A stretch of 64,000 bases of DNA from Cyclobacteriaceae bacterium. GTDB taxonomy: Bacteria; Bacteroidota; Bacteroidia; Cytophagales; Cyclobacteriaceae. The first letter of the stretch is position 1; each line of letters opens with the position of its first letter. Shown piece after piece: positions 53,068 to 62,353 of this stretch. The position numbers and the translations under genes are program-made. The stretch is taken from assembly GCA_016786495.1 (NCBI GenBank), contig JAEUUJ010000002.1, positions 18,106 through 82,105 on the forward strand, read 5' to 3'. A model generated the notes under the pieces. That model was not told the origin of the DNA. It searched no databases and worked only from the letters and a program-made list of their open reading frames with translations.

Positions 53068-54099
53068 GTGCAGAATACCTTGTTCAAATACCGTGTGCTG
53101 CTGCTGCACATTTCGTTTTGGGTATTATACTTTTCCTACCGGATCTATGACCTCTACGAATACACAGGTTTGCAAAGAGCGCTCATTTATACGGGCCTGC
53201 CCATTACGTTTAACCTGATTGCCAGCTACACACATTACATTTTCATTCTTCCGATTCTGTTTCGCGACAAGAATTGGAAAAAATACCTGCTGCTGTTGAT
53301 TGCCTTACTGATTCCTGTTTTCTGTGCAAGAATCCTGTTCGAAAATCAGGTGTACGCGCAGTTTGTTCCCAACGAAGATTATTTCAAAACGCTCAAGCTT
53401 TCGCGGATTATCAGCACCGTTTGGGATACGTTAACGTTTCTGGCATTTACCGGAATGATTCGTTTTGCGCTCGACTGGTTCGAACTGGAGAATAAACGGA
53501 AGCAACTCGAAAACGAGAAGCTGAACGCGGAACTGAACTATCTTAAGTCACAAATCAACCCTCATTTTCTTTTCAACACGCTGCACAATTTAAATGCACT
53601 GGTTTACGCAGGGGCAAAAAACGCCAACGATGTGATTATCAAGCTTTCGAACATCATGCGTTACATGATCTACGAATCGGGGAAGGAACGGGTGTCGCTC
53701 GCGAGCGAAATTAACTACATGAATGACTACATCCACCTGGAAAGCATCCGGTTGAACAACTCATTCAAACTTGACTTTACAATAGACGGGCCTGTCGAAC
53801 AAATCAAAATCGCTCCGCTTTTACTGATTACGTTTCTGGAAAATGCCTTCAAGCATGGCGTGAGCGATCAGGAACCCGATTGCTGGATTAACGTTACGCT
53901 GTCTGTAACAGAAACTCAGTTGCAGTACCGCGTGTCCAACAAAAAAATTAAATCCACCAGACAGAACAAACTAAAATCGGGTTTCGGACTGGATAATGTA
54001 AAAAGAAGGTTGTCGCTGAGTTATCCGGATAAACATGTGCTGATCGTGGACGAGGCTGACGATATATACACGATTAACGTAACACTTCAGCTTACATGA
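53068..54099 (+). CDS. LytS-type sensor histidine kinase
   Basis: 343 residues from GTG at 53068. Four to five membrane helices fill residues ~10-140 with no large sensor loop. A coiled-coil (WFELENKRKQLENEKLNAELNYLK) leads into the His_kinase domain: SQINPHFLFNTLHNLNALV (phospho-acceptor His, about residue 168) and FLENAFKHGV (ATP-binding N box), then GFGLDNVKRRL. This is the HisKA_7TM/LytS-like kinase family. It overlaps the LytTR regulator by 4 bp and forms one two-component system. The signal is unknown. Confidence 0.92.
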   Translation: MQNTLFKYRVLLLHISFWVLYFSYRIYDLYEYTGLQRALIYTGLPITFNLIASYTHYIFILPILFRDKNWKKYLLLLIALLIPVFCARILFENQVYAQFVPNEDYFKTLKLSRIISTVWDTLTFLAFTGMIRFALDWFELENKRKQLENEKLNAELNYLKSQINPHFLFNTLHNLNALVYAGAKNANDVIIKLSNIMRYMIYESGKERVSLASEINYMNDYIHLESIRLNNSFKLDFTIDGPVEQIKIAPLLLITFLENAFKHGVSDQEPDCWINVTLSVTETQLQYRVSNKKIKSTRQNKLKSGFGLDNVKRRLSLSYPDKHVLIVDEADDIYTINVTLQLT

Positions 54100-54818
54100 T
54101 CCGGTGCGTTGTCATCGATGATGAGCCCTTGGCCCGCACGCTGTTGACGGACTTCATTTCCAAAGTTCCGGAGCTGTCGCTGGAGGGTTCGTTTTCGAGC
54201 GCGCTTTCATCGCTGGAGTTGCTGCGCAAAAAACAGGTGGACGTTTTGTTTCTCGATATTCAGATGCCGGACATTACGGGCATTGAATTCCTGAAAGCTC
54301 TTGATAACAAGCCGCTAGTGGTTTTTACAACTGCATTCGCGGAGCATGCCTTGCAGGGATATGAGCTTGATGTGGCCGATTATCTGTTGAAGCCGTTCGA
54401 CTTCAACCGGTTTCTCAAATCAATCAACAAAATCAGCCAACGTTTAAACCTTAATTCATCAACGAAGATCGAAGCCGAAAAGATCGAGTTTATCTTCATT
54501 AAAGACGGCACCAAACAGGTTAAGCTGCCGGTTGATTCCATTCGATACATTAAGGGTTCGCGGGAATATGTAACCATTGTTACGCACGATAAAAAGGTTA
54601 TGAGTCTTCAAACCATGAAAAGCATGGAAGAAATGTTGCCTGATAATTTCATCCGGATCCACAACTCGTTTATTATTTCGCTCGCTGCAGTCGATACCAT
54701 CTTCAAGAATAAACTTCAGATCGGGACAGAAGAATTTCCGATCGGCATCACCTATAAAAAGAAGGTTTTCGAAGCCCTGAAGCAGTTCTATCTCGCTAAA
54801 AAAATCTCGGAAGACTAA
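54096..54818 (+). CDS. LytTR family response regulator
   Basis: 240 residues. The receiver domain has VIDDEPLARTLL, the phospho-Asp in VLFLDIQMPDITGIEFL (about residue 54), the switch Thr in VVFTTAFAEHAL and the Lys in DYLLKPFDF. The C-terminal LytTR DNA-binding domain follows (IKDGTKQVKLPVDSIRYIKGSREYVTIVTHDKKVM and IRIHNSFIISLAAVD). ATG overlaps the kinase stop. The stop overlaps the convergent glycosyltransferase stop by 3 bases. Its target is not seen; the neighbouring palindrome is a candidate. Confidence 0.95.
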   Translation: MIRCVVIDDEPLARTLLTDFISKVPELSLEGSFSSALSSLELLRKKQVDVLFLDIQMPDITGIEFLKALDNKPLVVFTTAFAEHALQGYELDVADYLLKPFDFNRFLKSINKISQRLNLNSSTKIEAEKIEFIFIKDGTKQVKLPVDSIRYIKGSREYVTIVTHDKKVMSLQTMKSMEEMLPDNFIRIHNSFIISLAAVDTIFKNKLQIGTEEFPIGITYKKKVFEALKQFYLAKKISED

Positions 54819-55981
54819 TCCGGAAAAATTTTCACAAAACTGTCCGACAGTTTTTTCCGCGAGTACATGCTTTCTGCCAGTATCCGCGCGCGCTGTTGTG
54901 TAAGCCGTAACTCATTCTGATTTTGAATGATTGAAGAAATCTTTTCAGCAAATTCATCCGGTGAACTCACACGGATTCCGCACCCGTTATCGTCAATCTC
55001 CTTTTGAATCCAGCCGCCAAAATTCACAACAATCATTTTACCGGCTGCCAGTGCATCGAAATACTTGTTGGGTGATCCGGTTTCCAAAACCGGCAACGGC
55101 TGATAACTGATGAAAGCTGCATCCGTTACATTTAACACCTCTTTCACCCCGTTACGATGCTGCATCGGCAGAAAAGAAACATTGGTGAGCTTACGTTGCG
55201 CTGCGTATTCCAAAAGCGCGGGCAGCCGCGCGCCCTCGCCACAAAAAATAAAATGAATACGCGGTTCATGCTTAACGGATTCGGCACAATCGAGTATGTT
55301 TTCAAGTCCGTTCGCCAATCCAAATGTTCCGATGTATGAGAGCACGAATTTATCCTGCACATTAAATTTCCGCACGAGGTCCGGATTCTTCTCCGTGGGA
55401 TTGTAGAATTCGGTATCCGCCATATTGGGAATAACATCGATTCGTTTTCCGGGTACTTTTCCGTCAATGGCTTTTTTTATCGGCTCTGAAAGTGCCACGA
55501 TTGACGTTGCTCTTTTGTAAATCGATCGTTCGAGTTGATATAGAATTTTCTTCAGAACTGAATTCCTGACAATCCCAACCTGAATGGGGGCTTCCGGCCA
55601 CAAATCGCCCACTTCAAAAATGTACGGGATTTTGTATCGCCATTTAATCCAGATTGCGGCAAGACCGATTGTTAAGGGTGTTGAGATCGCATAGCAAACA
55701 TTGTACTCCTTAAACTGTCCGGCTTCTTTCACAATGCTGAACACAAATTTCAAGAATGACGCAACGCGTTTAAAAAACCCGAAGCTGTTGCTATACGGGA
55801 TCGGCAGGTAGTGTACCTGAATGCCATCGATAACTTCCTTACGAAATTCGACAGCATTATGAGTAGTGATGACCGAAGTGGTAATGCCCTTTTCGGCCAG
55901 AGCTTTCGCCAGGTAAAACGAACGAAGCGGCCCACCCGTTTCAGGTGTATTAAAATACTGGTGCAGGATGAGCACTTTCAC
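54815..55981 (-). CDS. Family 4 glycosyltransferase (WbuB-like)
   Basis: 388 residues, GT-B fold. Starts with VLILHQYFNTPETGGPLRSFYLAKALAEKG (GT4 N-terminal signature); the C-terminal half has LSYIGTFGLANGLENILDC, IHFIFCGEGARLPALLEYA, and PLPVLETGSPNKYFDALAAGKMIVV, the nucleotide-sugar binding segment with the conserved Glu. It probably adds a sugar in surface polysaccharide or O-antigen synthesis. GTG at 55981 gives a sensible start (VKVLILHQYF); a TTG five codons before is less likely. Only this one polysaccharide gene is present, so it is an isolated member here. Confidence 0.9.
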   Translation of the reverse strand: MKVLILHQYFNTPETGGPLRSFYLAKALAEKGITTSVITTHNAVEFRKEVIDGIQVHYLPIPYSNSFGFFKRVASFLKFVFSIVKEAGQFKEYNVCYAISTPLTIGLAAIWIKWRYKIPYIFEVGDLWPEAPIQVGIVRNSVLKKILYQLERSIYKRATSIVALSEPIKKAIDGKVPGKRIDVIPNMADTEFYNPTEKNPDLVRKFNVQDKFVLSYIGTFGLANGLENILDCAESVKHEPRIHFIFCGEGARLPALLEYAAQRKLTNVSFLPMQHRNGVKEVLNVTDAAFISYQPLPVLETGSPNKYFDALAAGKMIVVNFGGWIQKEIDDNGCGIRVSSPDEFAEKISSIIQNQNELRLTQQRARILAESMYSRKKLSDSFVKIFPD

Positions 55982-56115
55982 GCTGTAAAGAAACAATTTT
56001 TAAGGTTTTGTGTATGTTTACATCGGGAATACCGCCTCTGAAAACTACAATTCGAATAACTTCTTTGCCTGGAAGGGCTAAAACAGCCTGATCTTCCTGA
56101 TCAGGTGACTACACA

Positions 56116-56134
56116 CGTCTGCATTTAGCAGACG
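56116..56134. repeat. Small hairpin CGTCTGC-ATTTA-GCAGACG
   Basis: Perfect 7-bp arms around a 5-nt loop, in the 55982-56166 gap between divergent genes. No T-tract follows. The gap also holds CCTGATC sequences in short palindromes but no ORF. Significance unknown. Confidence 0.4.
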
Positions 56135-56166
56135 AAAGGGAGTTTATTTTCATTAATTATCAATCC

Positions 56167-56679
56167 ATGTTAGAAACAACACGACTTAAGCTTGTGCCGC
56201 TTACGCACGGGCAACTGTTACTTTATAAAAATGATCCCGAGGCGTTAGCGCATTCATTGGGCATACATTACCTGGAACGACAAAATGATCCGGCCGTGGC
56301 GAATGATCTCCAGGAAGCCATCGAATTCTGGATTGCGAAAACAAAACAGCATCCGGAAAATTTCGAGTGGTTCACCAACTGGGAAATAATTCTTAACGAC
56401 GAAAACGTATCGGTTGGGGGAATCGGATTTGCCGGTCTGCCGGGCGTTGATGGCAAAAGTATGACCGGGTATGGGCTCGACATACGGTACTACGGCCGCG
56501 GCATCGCTACGGAAGCGCTCGCAGCCATGATTCAGTGGGGCTTCAATAATCCATCGTTGCAAACAATTTTGGCTGATACGCCTCTGTTGCATGTGGCATC
56601 ACAACGAGTGTTGATCAAAAACAATTTCGTTGAGGGCACACGCGATGAGTTGCTGATCCACTGGAGTTTGAACCGGTAA
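56167..56679 (+). CDS. GNAT family acetyltransferase (RimJ/RimL-like)
   Basis: 170 residues starting LETTRLKLVPLTHGQL, the N-terminal pattern of the RimJ/RimL/L12-acetylase subgroup. GYGLDIRYYGRGIATEALAAMIQWGF is the acetyl-CoA binding motif A (with RGIATEA as the loop) and VLIKNNFVEGTRDELLIHWSL the C-terminal strand. Substrate unknown. A bidirectional terminator follows 3 bp after the stop. Confidence 0.9.
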   Translation: MLETTRLKLVPLTHGQLLLYKNDPEALAHSLGIHYLERQNDPAVANDLQEAIEFWIAKTKQHPENFEWFTNWEIILNDENVSVGGIGFAGLPGVDGKSMTGYGLDIRYYGRGIATEALAAMIQWGFNNPSLQTILADTPLLHVASQRVLIKNNFVEGTRDELLIHWSLNR

Positions 56680-56682
56680 AAC

Positions 56683-56713
56683 AAAAAGGCCATCAAAAAT
56701 GATGGCCTTTTTT
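56683..56713. terminator. Bidirectional intrinsic terminator
   Basis: Stem AAAAAGGCCATCA / TGATGGCCTTTTT with a 4-nt A loop, A-run on the left and T-run on the right. It serves the acetyltransferase on the plus strand and the small gene at 56733 on the minus strand. Confidence 0.9.
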
Positions 56714-56732
56714 ACGTTGTCGTTTTACGACA

Positions 56733-56972
56733 TTAATGCTCGTGGTCATGATGCTGCTCGTTGCGCGAGTAGCTGAGGATGTTCAGCACGGTACTGGCTG
56801 CTGGTTCCAGTTGTGCTTTGTCAAGCTCGTTTTTCATGGCACTCATTGATTGGTACAGCTCGCGAAGCTCGTTATCGGCAAGCAGGGCTCTATTGATCTC
56901 CTGCTCCTCCTTCTCCGTAGTTTCGTGATATAGGTACCTCATCAGATCGTTTTGGGTAAAAGTTTTTATCAT
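56733..56972 (-). CDS. Small probable anti-sigma-type protein overlapping the sigma gene
   Basis: 79 residues from ATG at 56972: IKTFTQNDLMRYLYHETTEKEEQEINRALLADNELRELYQSM followed by a His-rich tail (EQHHDHEH). Its start lies inside the 3' end of the sigma factor gene: the two reading frames overlap by 83 bp. Small Glu-rich proteins beside ECF sigma genes are common in Bacteroidota and often assumed to be anti-sigma or accessory proteins, but no membrane segment or zinc motif is present to prove it. The His-rich tail could bind metal. The TTG two codons upstream is also possible as the start. Confidence 0.7.
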   Translation of the reverse strand: MIKTFTQNDLMRYLYHETTEKEEQEINRALLADNELRELYQSMSAMKNELDKAQLEPAASTVLNILSYSRNEQHHDHEH

Positions 56973-57546
56973 AGGCAAGATGGTTTTTGATCATTTTCTT
57001 TCTCAGGTTGATGAGCGCATAGCGCATTCTTCCCAAAGCCGTGTTGATACTTACGCCGGTGCGTTCGGCAATTTCCTGAAAACTCATTTTCAGGTAATGC
57101 CGCATAATCAGCACCTGCTTTTGCTCTTCGGGAAGCTCTTTAATCAGCTCCCGCAGGCGGGCAGCGGTATCTTTCATAATCTGCTTGTCTTCGATAGACT
57201 CTTCTGCGAATTGCAGCGAGTTCATCAACGGACTGCCGTCTTCCAGTACAATCTCCGGGTAGCGCTTTTCTTTCCGGAAATGGTCGATGGCCAGGTTATG
57301 CGCGATTCTGCTAATCCATGGTAAAAATTTACCTTCTTCGTTATAGCGTCCGCTACGGATCGTATTGATTGCCTTGATGAAGGTTTCCTGCAACAGGTCT
57401 TCCGCTACGTAGCGGTCTTTCACAATCAGGTAAATGGCTGTAAAAACCCTTGATTTGTGCCTGTGGAGGAGAATCTCGAAAGCTTTCTCGTTACCATCTT
57501 TATAGCGTGACACCAGCTCGCTGTCACTCCATTTGTTCTGAATCAT
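56890..57546 (-). CDS. ECF-type RNA polymerase sigma factor
   Basis: 218 residues with sigma-70 region 2 (FEILLHRHKSRVFTAIYLIVKDRYVAEDLLQETFIKAINTI and WISRIAHNLAIDHFRKEKR) and region 4 (LPEEQKQVLIMRHYLKMSFQEIAERTGVSINTALGRMRYALINLRK). The DNA-binding helix-turn-helix is clear. The last 30 residues (from AYDKNFYPKRSDEV) look disordered and are read from the DNA that also encodes the start of the next gene. The extra tail is not part of the usual family core. ATG at 57546 gives the full region 2. No clear promoter is visible in 57547-57723. Confidence 0.92.
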   Translation of the reverse strand: MIQNKWSDSELVSRYKDGNEKAFEILLHRHKSRVFTAIYLIVKDRYVAEDLLQETFIKAINTIRSGRYNEEGKFLPWISRIAHNLAIDHFRKEKRYPEIVLEDGSPLMNSLQFAEESIEDKQIMKDTAARLRELIKELPEEQKQVLIMRHYLKMSFQEIAERTGVSINTALGRMRYALINLRKKMIKNHLAYDKNFYPKRSDEVPISRNYGEGGAGDQ

Positions 57547-57723
57547 TCTGTCTCACATTTAGGTAACGTAGAAGTCTATTCGATATTGTTGGGGGGTTTA
57601 GTTGAACAATTAGTTTGAAAAGATATTAAGTTTCCGGAAAACCGCAAAAAAAATCCAAAAATTCTTGTCACAAATGAAAATTCTTAATGTATTTGTCCTC
57701 GATTTTTTGCGTATTTAACCTGT

Positions 57724-58104
57724 ATGCCTGATAACAAGAAGCGCCTGATCAAAAGTCTCGATAATCTGAGCGAAGACCTTAAAGAGCTTATCAAACGTCA
57801 ATACCCGAATGGGTATGAAAGTAACATTACACGGATTGTAAGCCCTAAAAAGGAGCAGCTATTCGTGTTTCCGCTCGAAACCGATGATGCGATCATCCTG
57901 GTGAAGGTGCCCGTTACCAAAAACAGCGATGGGGGGTACGATATGGAGAAGGAAACCAAGGATGAATTCTCAGACGACCGGGATGATCTGGCCGACAATG
58001 AGGAAGGTGATGACGACAGCGAAAGCGAAAGCGGTGATGATGATTACGAGGGCGGTGGGAAACCCGGAAAAGAGGGCAGCTACGACCCCGATTTCGATAA
58101 TTAA
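57724..58104 (+). CDS. Small protein with strongly acidic C-terminal tail, unknown
   Basis: 126 residues. The N-terminal half (KKRLIKSLDNLSEDLKELIKRQYPNGYESNITRI) is basic-helical, then a strand pair (EQLFVFPLETDDAIILVKVPV), and the C-terminal 45 residues are mostly Asp, Glu, Ser and Gly (DDRDDLADNEEGDDDSESES). Such a tail is likely disordered. I do not recognise the family. An intrinsic terminator follows about 30 bp after its stop. It precedes uvrA but with its own terminator. Confidence 0.7.
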   Translation: MPDNKKRLIKSLDNLSEDLKELIKRQYPNGYESNITRIVSPKKEQLFVFPLETDDAIILVKVPVTKNSDGGYDMEKETKDEFSDDRDDLADNEEGDDDSESESGDDDYEGGGKPGKEGSYDPDFDN

Positions 58105-58133
58105 TTTATTCCGTAAGAATTTATACTTAGTCA

Positions 58134-58167
58134 GGACACCATCCCAACCGATGGTGTTCTTGTTTTT
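58134..58167 (+). terminator. Intrinsic terminator after the acidic-tail gene
   Basis: Stem ACACCATC / GATGGTGT (8 bp, extendable by a G-T and a G-C pair) with a 6-nt loop, then a T-rich tail (TCTTGTTTTTG). It lies 29 bp after the stop at 58104 and 71 bp before uvrA. Confidence 0.8.
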
Positions 58168-58237
58168 GAACTTGTCTGGCCCAATTCAGGTTTCCGATAG
58201 GATGGGGCAACGTGTTTCCCTATTTTAGCACTTCTGC

Positions 58238-61138
58238 ATGAACACCGATTTGATTCGCAACGATTCGCACCTCGACAACCTCGATCCCAAAGAATACATC
58301 ATCATCAAGCGCGCCCGGGTTAATAACCTGAAAAACCTGAGCGTGGCTATCCCCCGCAACAAACTTGTCGTGATTACCGGTTTGTCGGGATCCGGAAAAT
58401 CGTCCCTGGCATTTGATACCCTTTTCGCAGAAGGCCAGCGCATGTACGTAGAAAGCCTCAGCTCATATGCCCGCCAGTTTTTGGGCCGCATGGAGAAGCC
58501 GGACGTGGACTACATCAAAGGTGTGTCGCCTGCCATTGCCATCGAACAGAAAGTTAATACCCGAAACCCGCGCTCAACGGTTGGTACGAGCACCGAGATT
58601 TACGATTACCTCAAGCTGCTGTTTGCACGAATCGGGAAAACCTACTCGCCCGTCAGTGGCAAGGAGGTAAAACGCGACACGGTTACCGATGTAGTAAACG
58701 CGATCAATAAGCTTGCGGCAGGTACACGCATCATGATTGCTGCTCCGGTTACGCTCGCTAAGGGCAAAAAAATTCAGGATGAATTGAACCTATTGTTAAG
58801 CAAAGGTTTTGCACGGGTACTTTTAAATGGAGAGACATTTTTTATTGAAGATTTGTTGAGTAGTCCCTCACCCCGTCCTTCGGACCTGCCTGTCCGGCAG
58901 GCAGGCACCGCTCTACCTCGGGAGAGGGGCAGGGGTGAGGGAAAGAAGAAAATCTCCGAAAAAGATAAAGTTGAAATCCTGATCGACCGGGCTTCGGTTA
59001 ATGCGGAGGATGAAGATACCGTGTTCCGCATTTCAGACTCCGTACAAACAGCATTTTACGAGGGGCATGACGAATGCCTCGTGCACGTGGAAGGTCAGAT
59101 GCCAATGTATTTTTCCGACCGGTTTGAACTGGACGGCATTCAGTTTACTGAACCCTCGGTAAACTTCTTCAGTTTCAACAATCCGTTCGGGGCATGCCGT
59201 ACATGCGAAGGTTTCGGAAAGGTGCTGGGCATCGATGAAGACTTAGTTATTCCCGACAAATCGCTTTCCGTATTTGAAGGGGCGATTGCTCCATGGCGGT
59301 CAGAAGCCATGAGCGAGTGGGCTAAACCGTTGCTCAAGAATGGCATCAAATTCAACTTCCCGATTCATCGGCCCTACAATGAGCTGACGCAGAAAGAGCA
59401 GGAATTGCTGTGGAATGGTAACGACTACTTCGAAGGCATTCACGCATTCTTCAAATACCTCGAAACAAAGACTTATAAAATTCAGTACCGGGTTATGCTG
59501 TCGCGCTACCGCGGAAGAACAACCTGTCCGGATTGCCGCGGAACCAAACTTCGTAAGGATGCGCAATACGTCAAGATTGCCGACACATCCATTACAGATA
59601 TCGTTCTGATGCCAATTGAAGACGTGTTGACCTTCTTTACCGGCTTAAAACTTCCCGACTACGAGAAAAAAATCTCTGAACGGATTTTAACAGAAATCAA
59701 ATCACGCCTGGAATACATGGTGAAGGTTGGATTGGGCTATCTGACACTCAACCGGGTTACGGCAACACTATCCGGAGGTGAGTATCAGCGCATCAAGCTA
59801 GCAACTTCTCTCGGAAGCGCGCTGGTGGGTTCGATGTACATTATGGATGAACCCAGCATTGGCCTTCATCCGAAAGACACTGCCCGAATGGTGGAAGTGT
59901 TGAAATCGCTTCGCGATTTGGGTAATACGGTTATTGTGGTTGAGCACGAAGAAGAAATTATGCGTGCGGCCGATGAAATTATCGATATCGGGCCTGATGC
60001 CGGAGCACACGGAGGTGAATTGATTTTTCAGGGATCGATCAAACAACTCAATGGAAAAACAAATTCGCACACGGTTAATTATCTGAGCGGCCGCGATACC
60101 ATTGCAGTTCCGGCCAAGAGGCGGAAGTGGAAAGATTCGATTGTTATTAAAGGTGCGCGTGAAAACAACCTGAAGAACCTCACGGTAAAATTTCCATTGG
60201 GAACATTAACCGTTGTTACCGGAGTGAGCGGATCGGGTAAGTCGACCCTCATTAAAAAGATTCTCTATCCTGCCATTGGCCGCTTAAGCGGGTCGGTGGG
60301 TGAATCGCCCGGCAAGTTTGATTCGATGGATGGAGACATCTCACGCATCACACAGGTGGAGTTTGTCGATCAGAATCCCATTGGTAAATCATCGCGGTCG
60401 AACCCGGTTTCGTATGTAAAAGCATACGACATCATTCGTCAACTCTATGCCGATCAGCCGCTGGCCAAGCAGCGTGGTTACAAGCCTTCCAATTTTTCTT
60501 TCAACGTAGAAGGCGGACGCTGCGAAACGTGTGAGGGTGAAGGCGAGATCAAAGTTGAGATGCAGTTCATGGCCGACATTTACCTGGAGTGCGAAAGCTG
60601 TCATGGTAAACGCTTCAAGCAGGAAACGCTCGAAGTTGAATACAACGGCAAGAACATAGCCGAGGTGCTGGACATGACCATTGAAGATGCGCTTGACTTC
60701 TTCAAAGATAAAAAGCCGGTGTACGACAAGATTGTCCCGCTGAACGATGTCGGGTTAGGCTATGTGAAACTCGGGCAATCGTCAAACTCCCTGAGCGGAG
60801 GGGAAGCCCAACGCGTGAAACTGGCGTCTTTCCTGGGAAAGAACTCCACGGAAGGAAATATTCTGTTCATTTTCGATGAGCCAACAACAGGATTGCATTT
60901 TCATGACATCTCGAAATTGCTCAAAGCCATGAATGCACTGGTTGATCAGGGTCATTCGGTGATCGTGATTGAACACAATCTCGAAGTGATTAAGTTTGCC
61001 GATTGGATTATCGACCTGGGGCCTGAAGGCGGAGAGAAAAAAGGTGGCAATTTGTTATTCGAGGGCACACCGGAAGACATGGTGAAGAAAGCAAAGGGCA
61101 GCTACACCGCAGATTTTTTGAAAGATAAGCTCGACTAA
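58238..61138 (+). CDS. uvrA: Excinuclease ABC subunit A, with in-frame repeat insertion
   Basis: UvrA is the damage-sensing ATPase of nucleotide excision repair. 966 residues. The N-terminal ATPase has [14 protein letters not shown] (about residue 48), the zinc segments CRTCEGFG and CPDCRG, and the signature [16 protein letters not shown]; the second has [22 protein letters not shown] and [25 protein letters not shown] and [10 protein letters not shown]. Residues 209-235, encoded by 58864-58942, are a translated palindromic repeat with sequence DLPVRQAG inside; this stretch is not part of UvrA in other organisms and accounts for the extra length over about 940. The insertion sits in the variable insert region following the first ATPase segment, presumably tolerated. 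Confidence 0.95.
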   Translation: MNTDLIRNDSHLDNLDPKEYIIIKRARVNNLKNLSVAIPRNKLVVITGLSGSGKSSLAFDTLFAEGQRMYVESLSSYARQFLGRMEKPDVDYIKGVSPAIAIEQKVNTRNPRSTVGTSTEIYDYLKLLFARIGKTYSPVSGKEVKRDTVTDVVNAINKLAAGTRIMIAAPVTLAKGKKIQDELNLLLSKGFARVLLNGETFFIEDLLSSPSPRPSDLPVRQAGTALPRERGRGEGKKKISEKDKVEILIDRASVNAEDEDTVFRISDSVQTAFYEGHDECLVHVEGQMPMYFSDRFELDGIQFTEPSVNFFSFNNPFGACRTCEGFGKVLGIDEDLVIPDKSLSVFEGAIAPWRSEAMSEWAKPLLKNGIKFNFPIHRPYNELTQKEQELLWNGNDYFEGIHAFFKYLETKTYKIQYRVMLSRYRGRTTCPDCRGTKLRKDAQYVKIADTSITDIVLMPIEDVLTFFTGLKLPDYEKKISERILTEIKSRLEYMVKVGLGYLTLNRVTATLSGGEYQRIKLATSLGSALVGSMYIMDEPSIGLHPKDTARMVEVLKSLRDLGNTVIVVEHEEEIMRAADEIIDIGPDAGAHGGELIFQGSIKQLNGKTNSHTVNYLSGRDTIAVPAKRRKWKDSIVIKGARENNLKNLTVKFPLGTLTVVTGVSGSGKSTLIKKILYPAIGRLSGSVGESPGKFDSMDGDISRITQVEFVDQNPIGKSSRSNPVSYVKAYDIIRQLYADQPLAKQRGYKPSNFSFNVEGGRCETCEGEGEIKVEMQFMADIYLECESCHGKRFKQETLEVEYNGKNIAEVLDMTIEDALDFFKDKKPVYDKIVPLNDVGLGYVKLGQSSNSLSGGEAQRVKLASFLGKNSTEGNILFIFDEPTTGLHFHDISKLLKAMNALVDQGHSVIVIEHNLEVIKFADWIIDLGPEGGEKKGGNLLFEGTPEDMVKKAKGSYTADFLKDKLD
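58864..58942. repeat. Palindromic repeat element inserted in uvrA
   Basis: Terminal inverted repeats TCCCTCACCCC (58864-58874) and GGGGTGAGGGA (58932-58942) are perfect 11-bp arms. An inner hairpin has CCTGCCTG (58885-58892) and CAGGCAGG (58898-58905) around TCCGG. The total is 79 bp and the reading frame of uvrA continues through it without stops. Sequences of this kind are, from memory, dispersed in Bacteroidota genomes. Confidence 0.82.
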
Positions 61139-61162
61139 CCCAGATATTTAACCTCCATTGTA

Positions 61163-62275
61163 ATGAAATCTAAAGTCGCGGTTTGGCTGCCGGCTTTGCT
61201 GACAGTCGTGCTTCTATCGGCAAGCAGTTGCCAGGTGGGTCGTTTTGTTGTGCGCAACTTCGCCAACATCACCGACTACAAGATTTTCCCTTCCCGCTCA
61301 CTTCACAACGATTCAGTAAAATTTACTTTCTATGCTGCGAACTCAGCAGATCCAAAGAGAATCAGCCCGACCAAACAACTAAGTGCTTCTTTTGAAGATT
61401 ACCTGGAAGACAACAAAACTGTTGCATTCCTGATTATCCGGAACGACAGCATTCTGTACGAAAAATACTTTGATGCGTATACGGAGGAAAGTATCGTAGC
61501 GTCTTTCTCAATGGCGAAGTCGGTTACGTCTATACTCATTGGCTGCGCATTAGATGAAGGTTTGATTAAATCCGTTGATGAACCCGTTACCAATTATGTT
61601 CCTGAACTGAAAAAGAACGGCTTTGAAAACGTAACGTTAAAACATCTGTTGCAGATGACTTCCGGACTGGATTTCAACGAGAGTTATGTTAATCCGTTCG
61701 GGGATGCAGCAACCTATTACTACGGCCGGAATCTTCGCAAGAGCATCACGAAGATGAAGTTAAAACGTGAACCCGGTAAGCGTTTCGAATATGTGAGCGG
61801 AAACCCTCAGCTTCTTGGGCTGGTACTGGAGCGCGCATTGAAGACCAAAACCGTCACCGAATATTTGCAGGAAAAACTCTGGCAGCCACTGGGAATGGAG
61901 TATGATGCAAGTTGGAGCCTCGACAAAAAGAAAAACGGCCTGGAAAAAACATTTTGTTGCATCAATGCGCGGGCGAGAGATTTTGCGAAGATTGGCCGGT
62001 TGTACCTGAACAAGGGAAACTGGAACGGGAAACAAATTGTGTCGCAAACGTGGGTGGAGGAATCCACACATCCGGAGTTAACCGAAGGCGGGGCTGCATT
62101 TTACCGGTATCAATGGTGGCTGCCAAGTACCCATGGCGACTATATGGCGGAGGGCATCCTGGGGCAATTCGTTTATGTAAACCCTTCCAAAAACATGATT
62201 ATCGTTCGCCTGGGCAAAAAATATGGCGATGCCGACTGGCCGAACGTGTTCATGAAGCTGGCCGCAGCCTATTAA
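61163..62275 (+). CDS. Class C beta-lactamase-like serine hydrolase (lipoprotein-like)
   Basis: 370 residues with an N-terminal signal (VAVWLPALLTVVLLSASSC) ending in Cys, so probably a lipoprotein although the lipobox is weak. The DD-peptidase/esterase fold shows the SxxK motif in SFSMAKSVTS (about residue 116), the YxN-like YVSGNP, and the conserved ending GILGQFVYVNPSKNMIIVRLG with the H/KxG-type motif altered to GIL-G. Family members are esterases, D-aminopeptidases or carboxypeptidases; resistance to beta-lactams should not be assumed. Located 24 bp after uvrA; the shared strand may be coincidental. Confidence 0.85.
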   Translation: MKSKVAVWLPALLTVVLLSASSCQVGRFVVRNFANITDYKIFPSRSLHNDSVKFTFYAANSADPKRISPTKQLSASFEDYLEDNKTVAFLIIRNDSILYEKYFDAYTEESIVASFSMAKSVTSILIGCALDEGLIKSVDEPVTNYVPELKKNGFENVTLKHLLQMTSGLDFNESYVNPFGDAATYYYGRNLRKSITKMKLKREPGKRFEYVSGNPQLLGLVLERALKTKTVTEYLQEKLWQPLGMEYDASWSLDKKKNGLEKTFCCINARARDFAKIGRLYLNKGNWNGKQIVSQTWVEESTHPELTEGGAAFYRYQWWLPSTHGDYMAEGILGQFVYVNPSKNMIIVRLGKKYGDADWPNVFMKLAAAY

Positions 62276-62322
62276 ATCAATCCCCGATTTTTTTATACGA
62301 AACCCTGAGCCGGAACTTTCCG

Positions 62323-62330
62323 TATATTTG
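62323..62330 (+). promoter_or_regulatory. Candidate -7 box of padR
   Basis: TATATTTG matches TAnnTTTG perfectly, ending 23 bp before the padR ATG. The -33 region is not clear. Confidence 0.55.
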
Positions 62331-62353
62331 CTTAACAAAATATAAGCATATAT

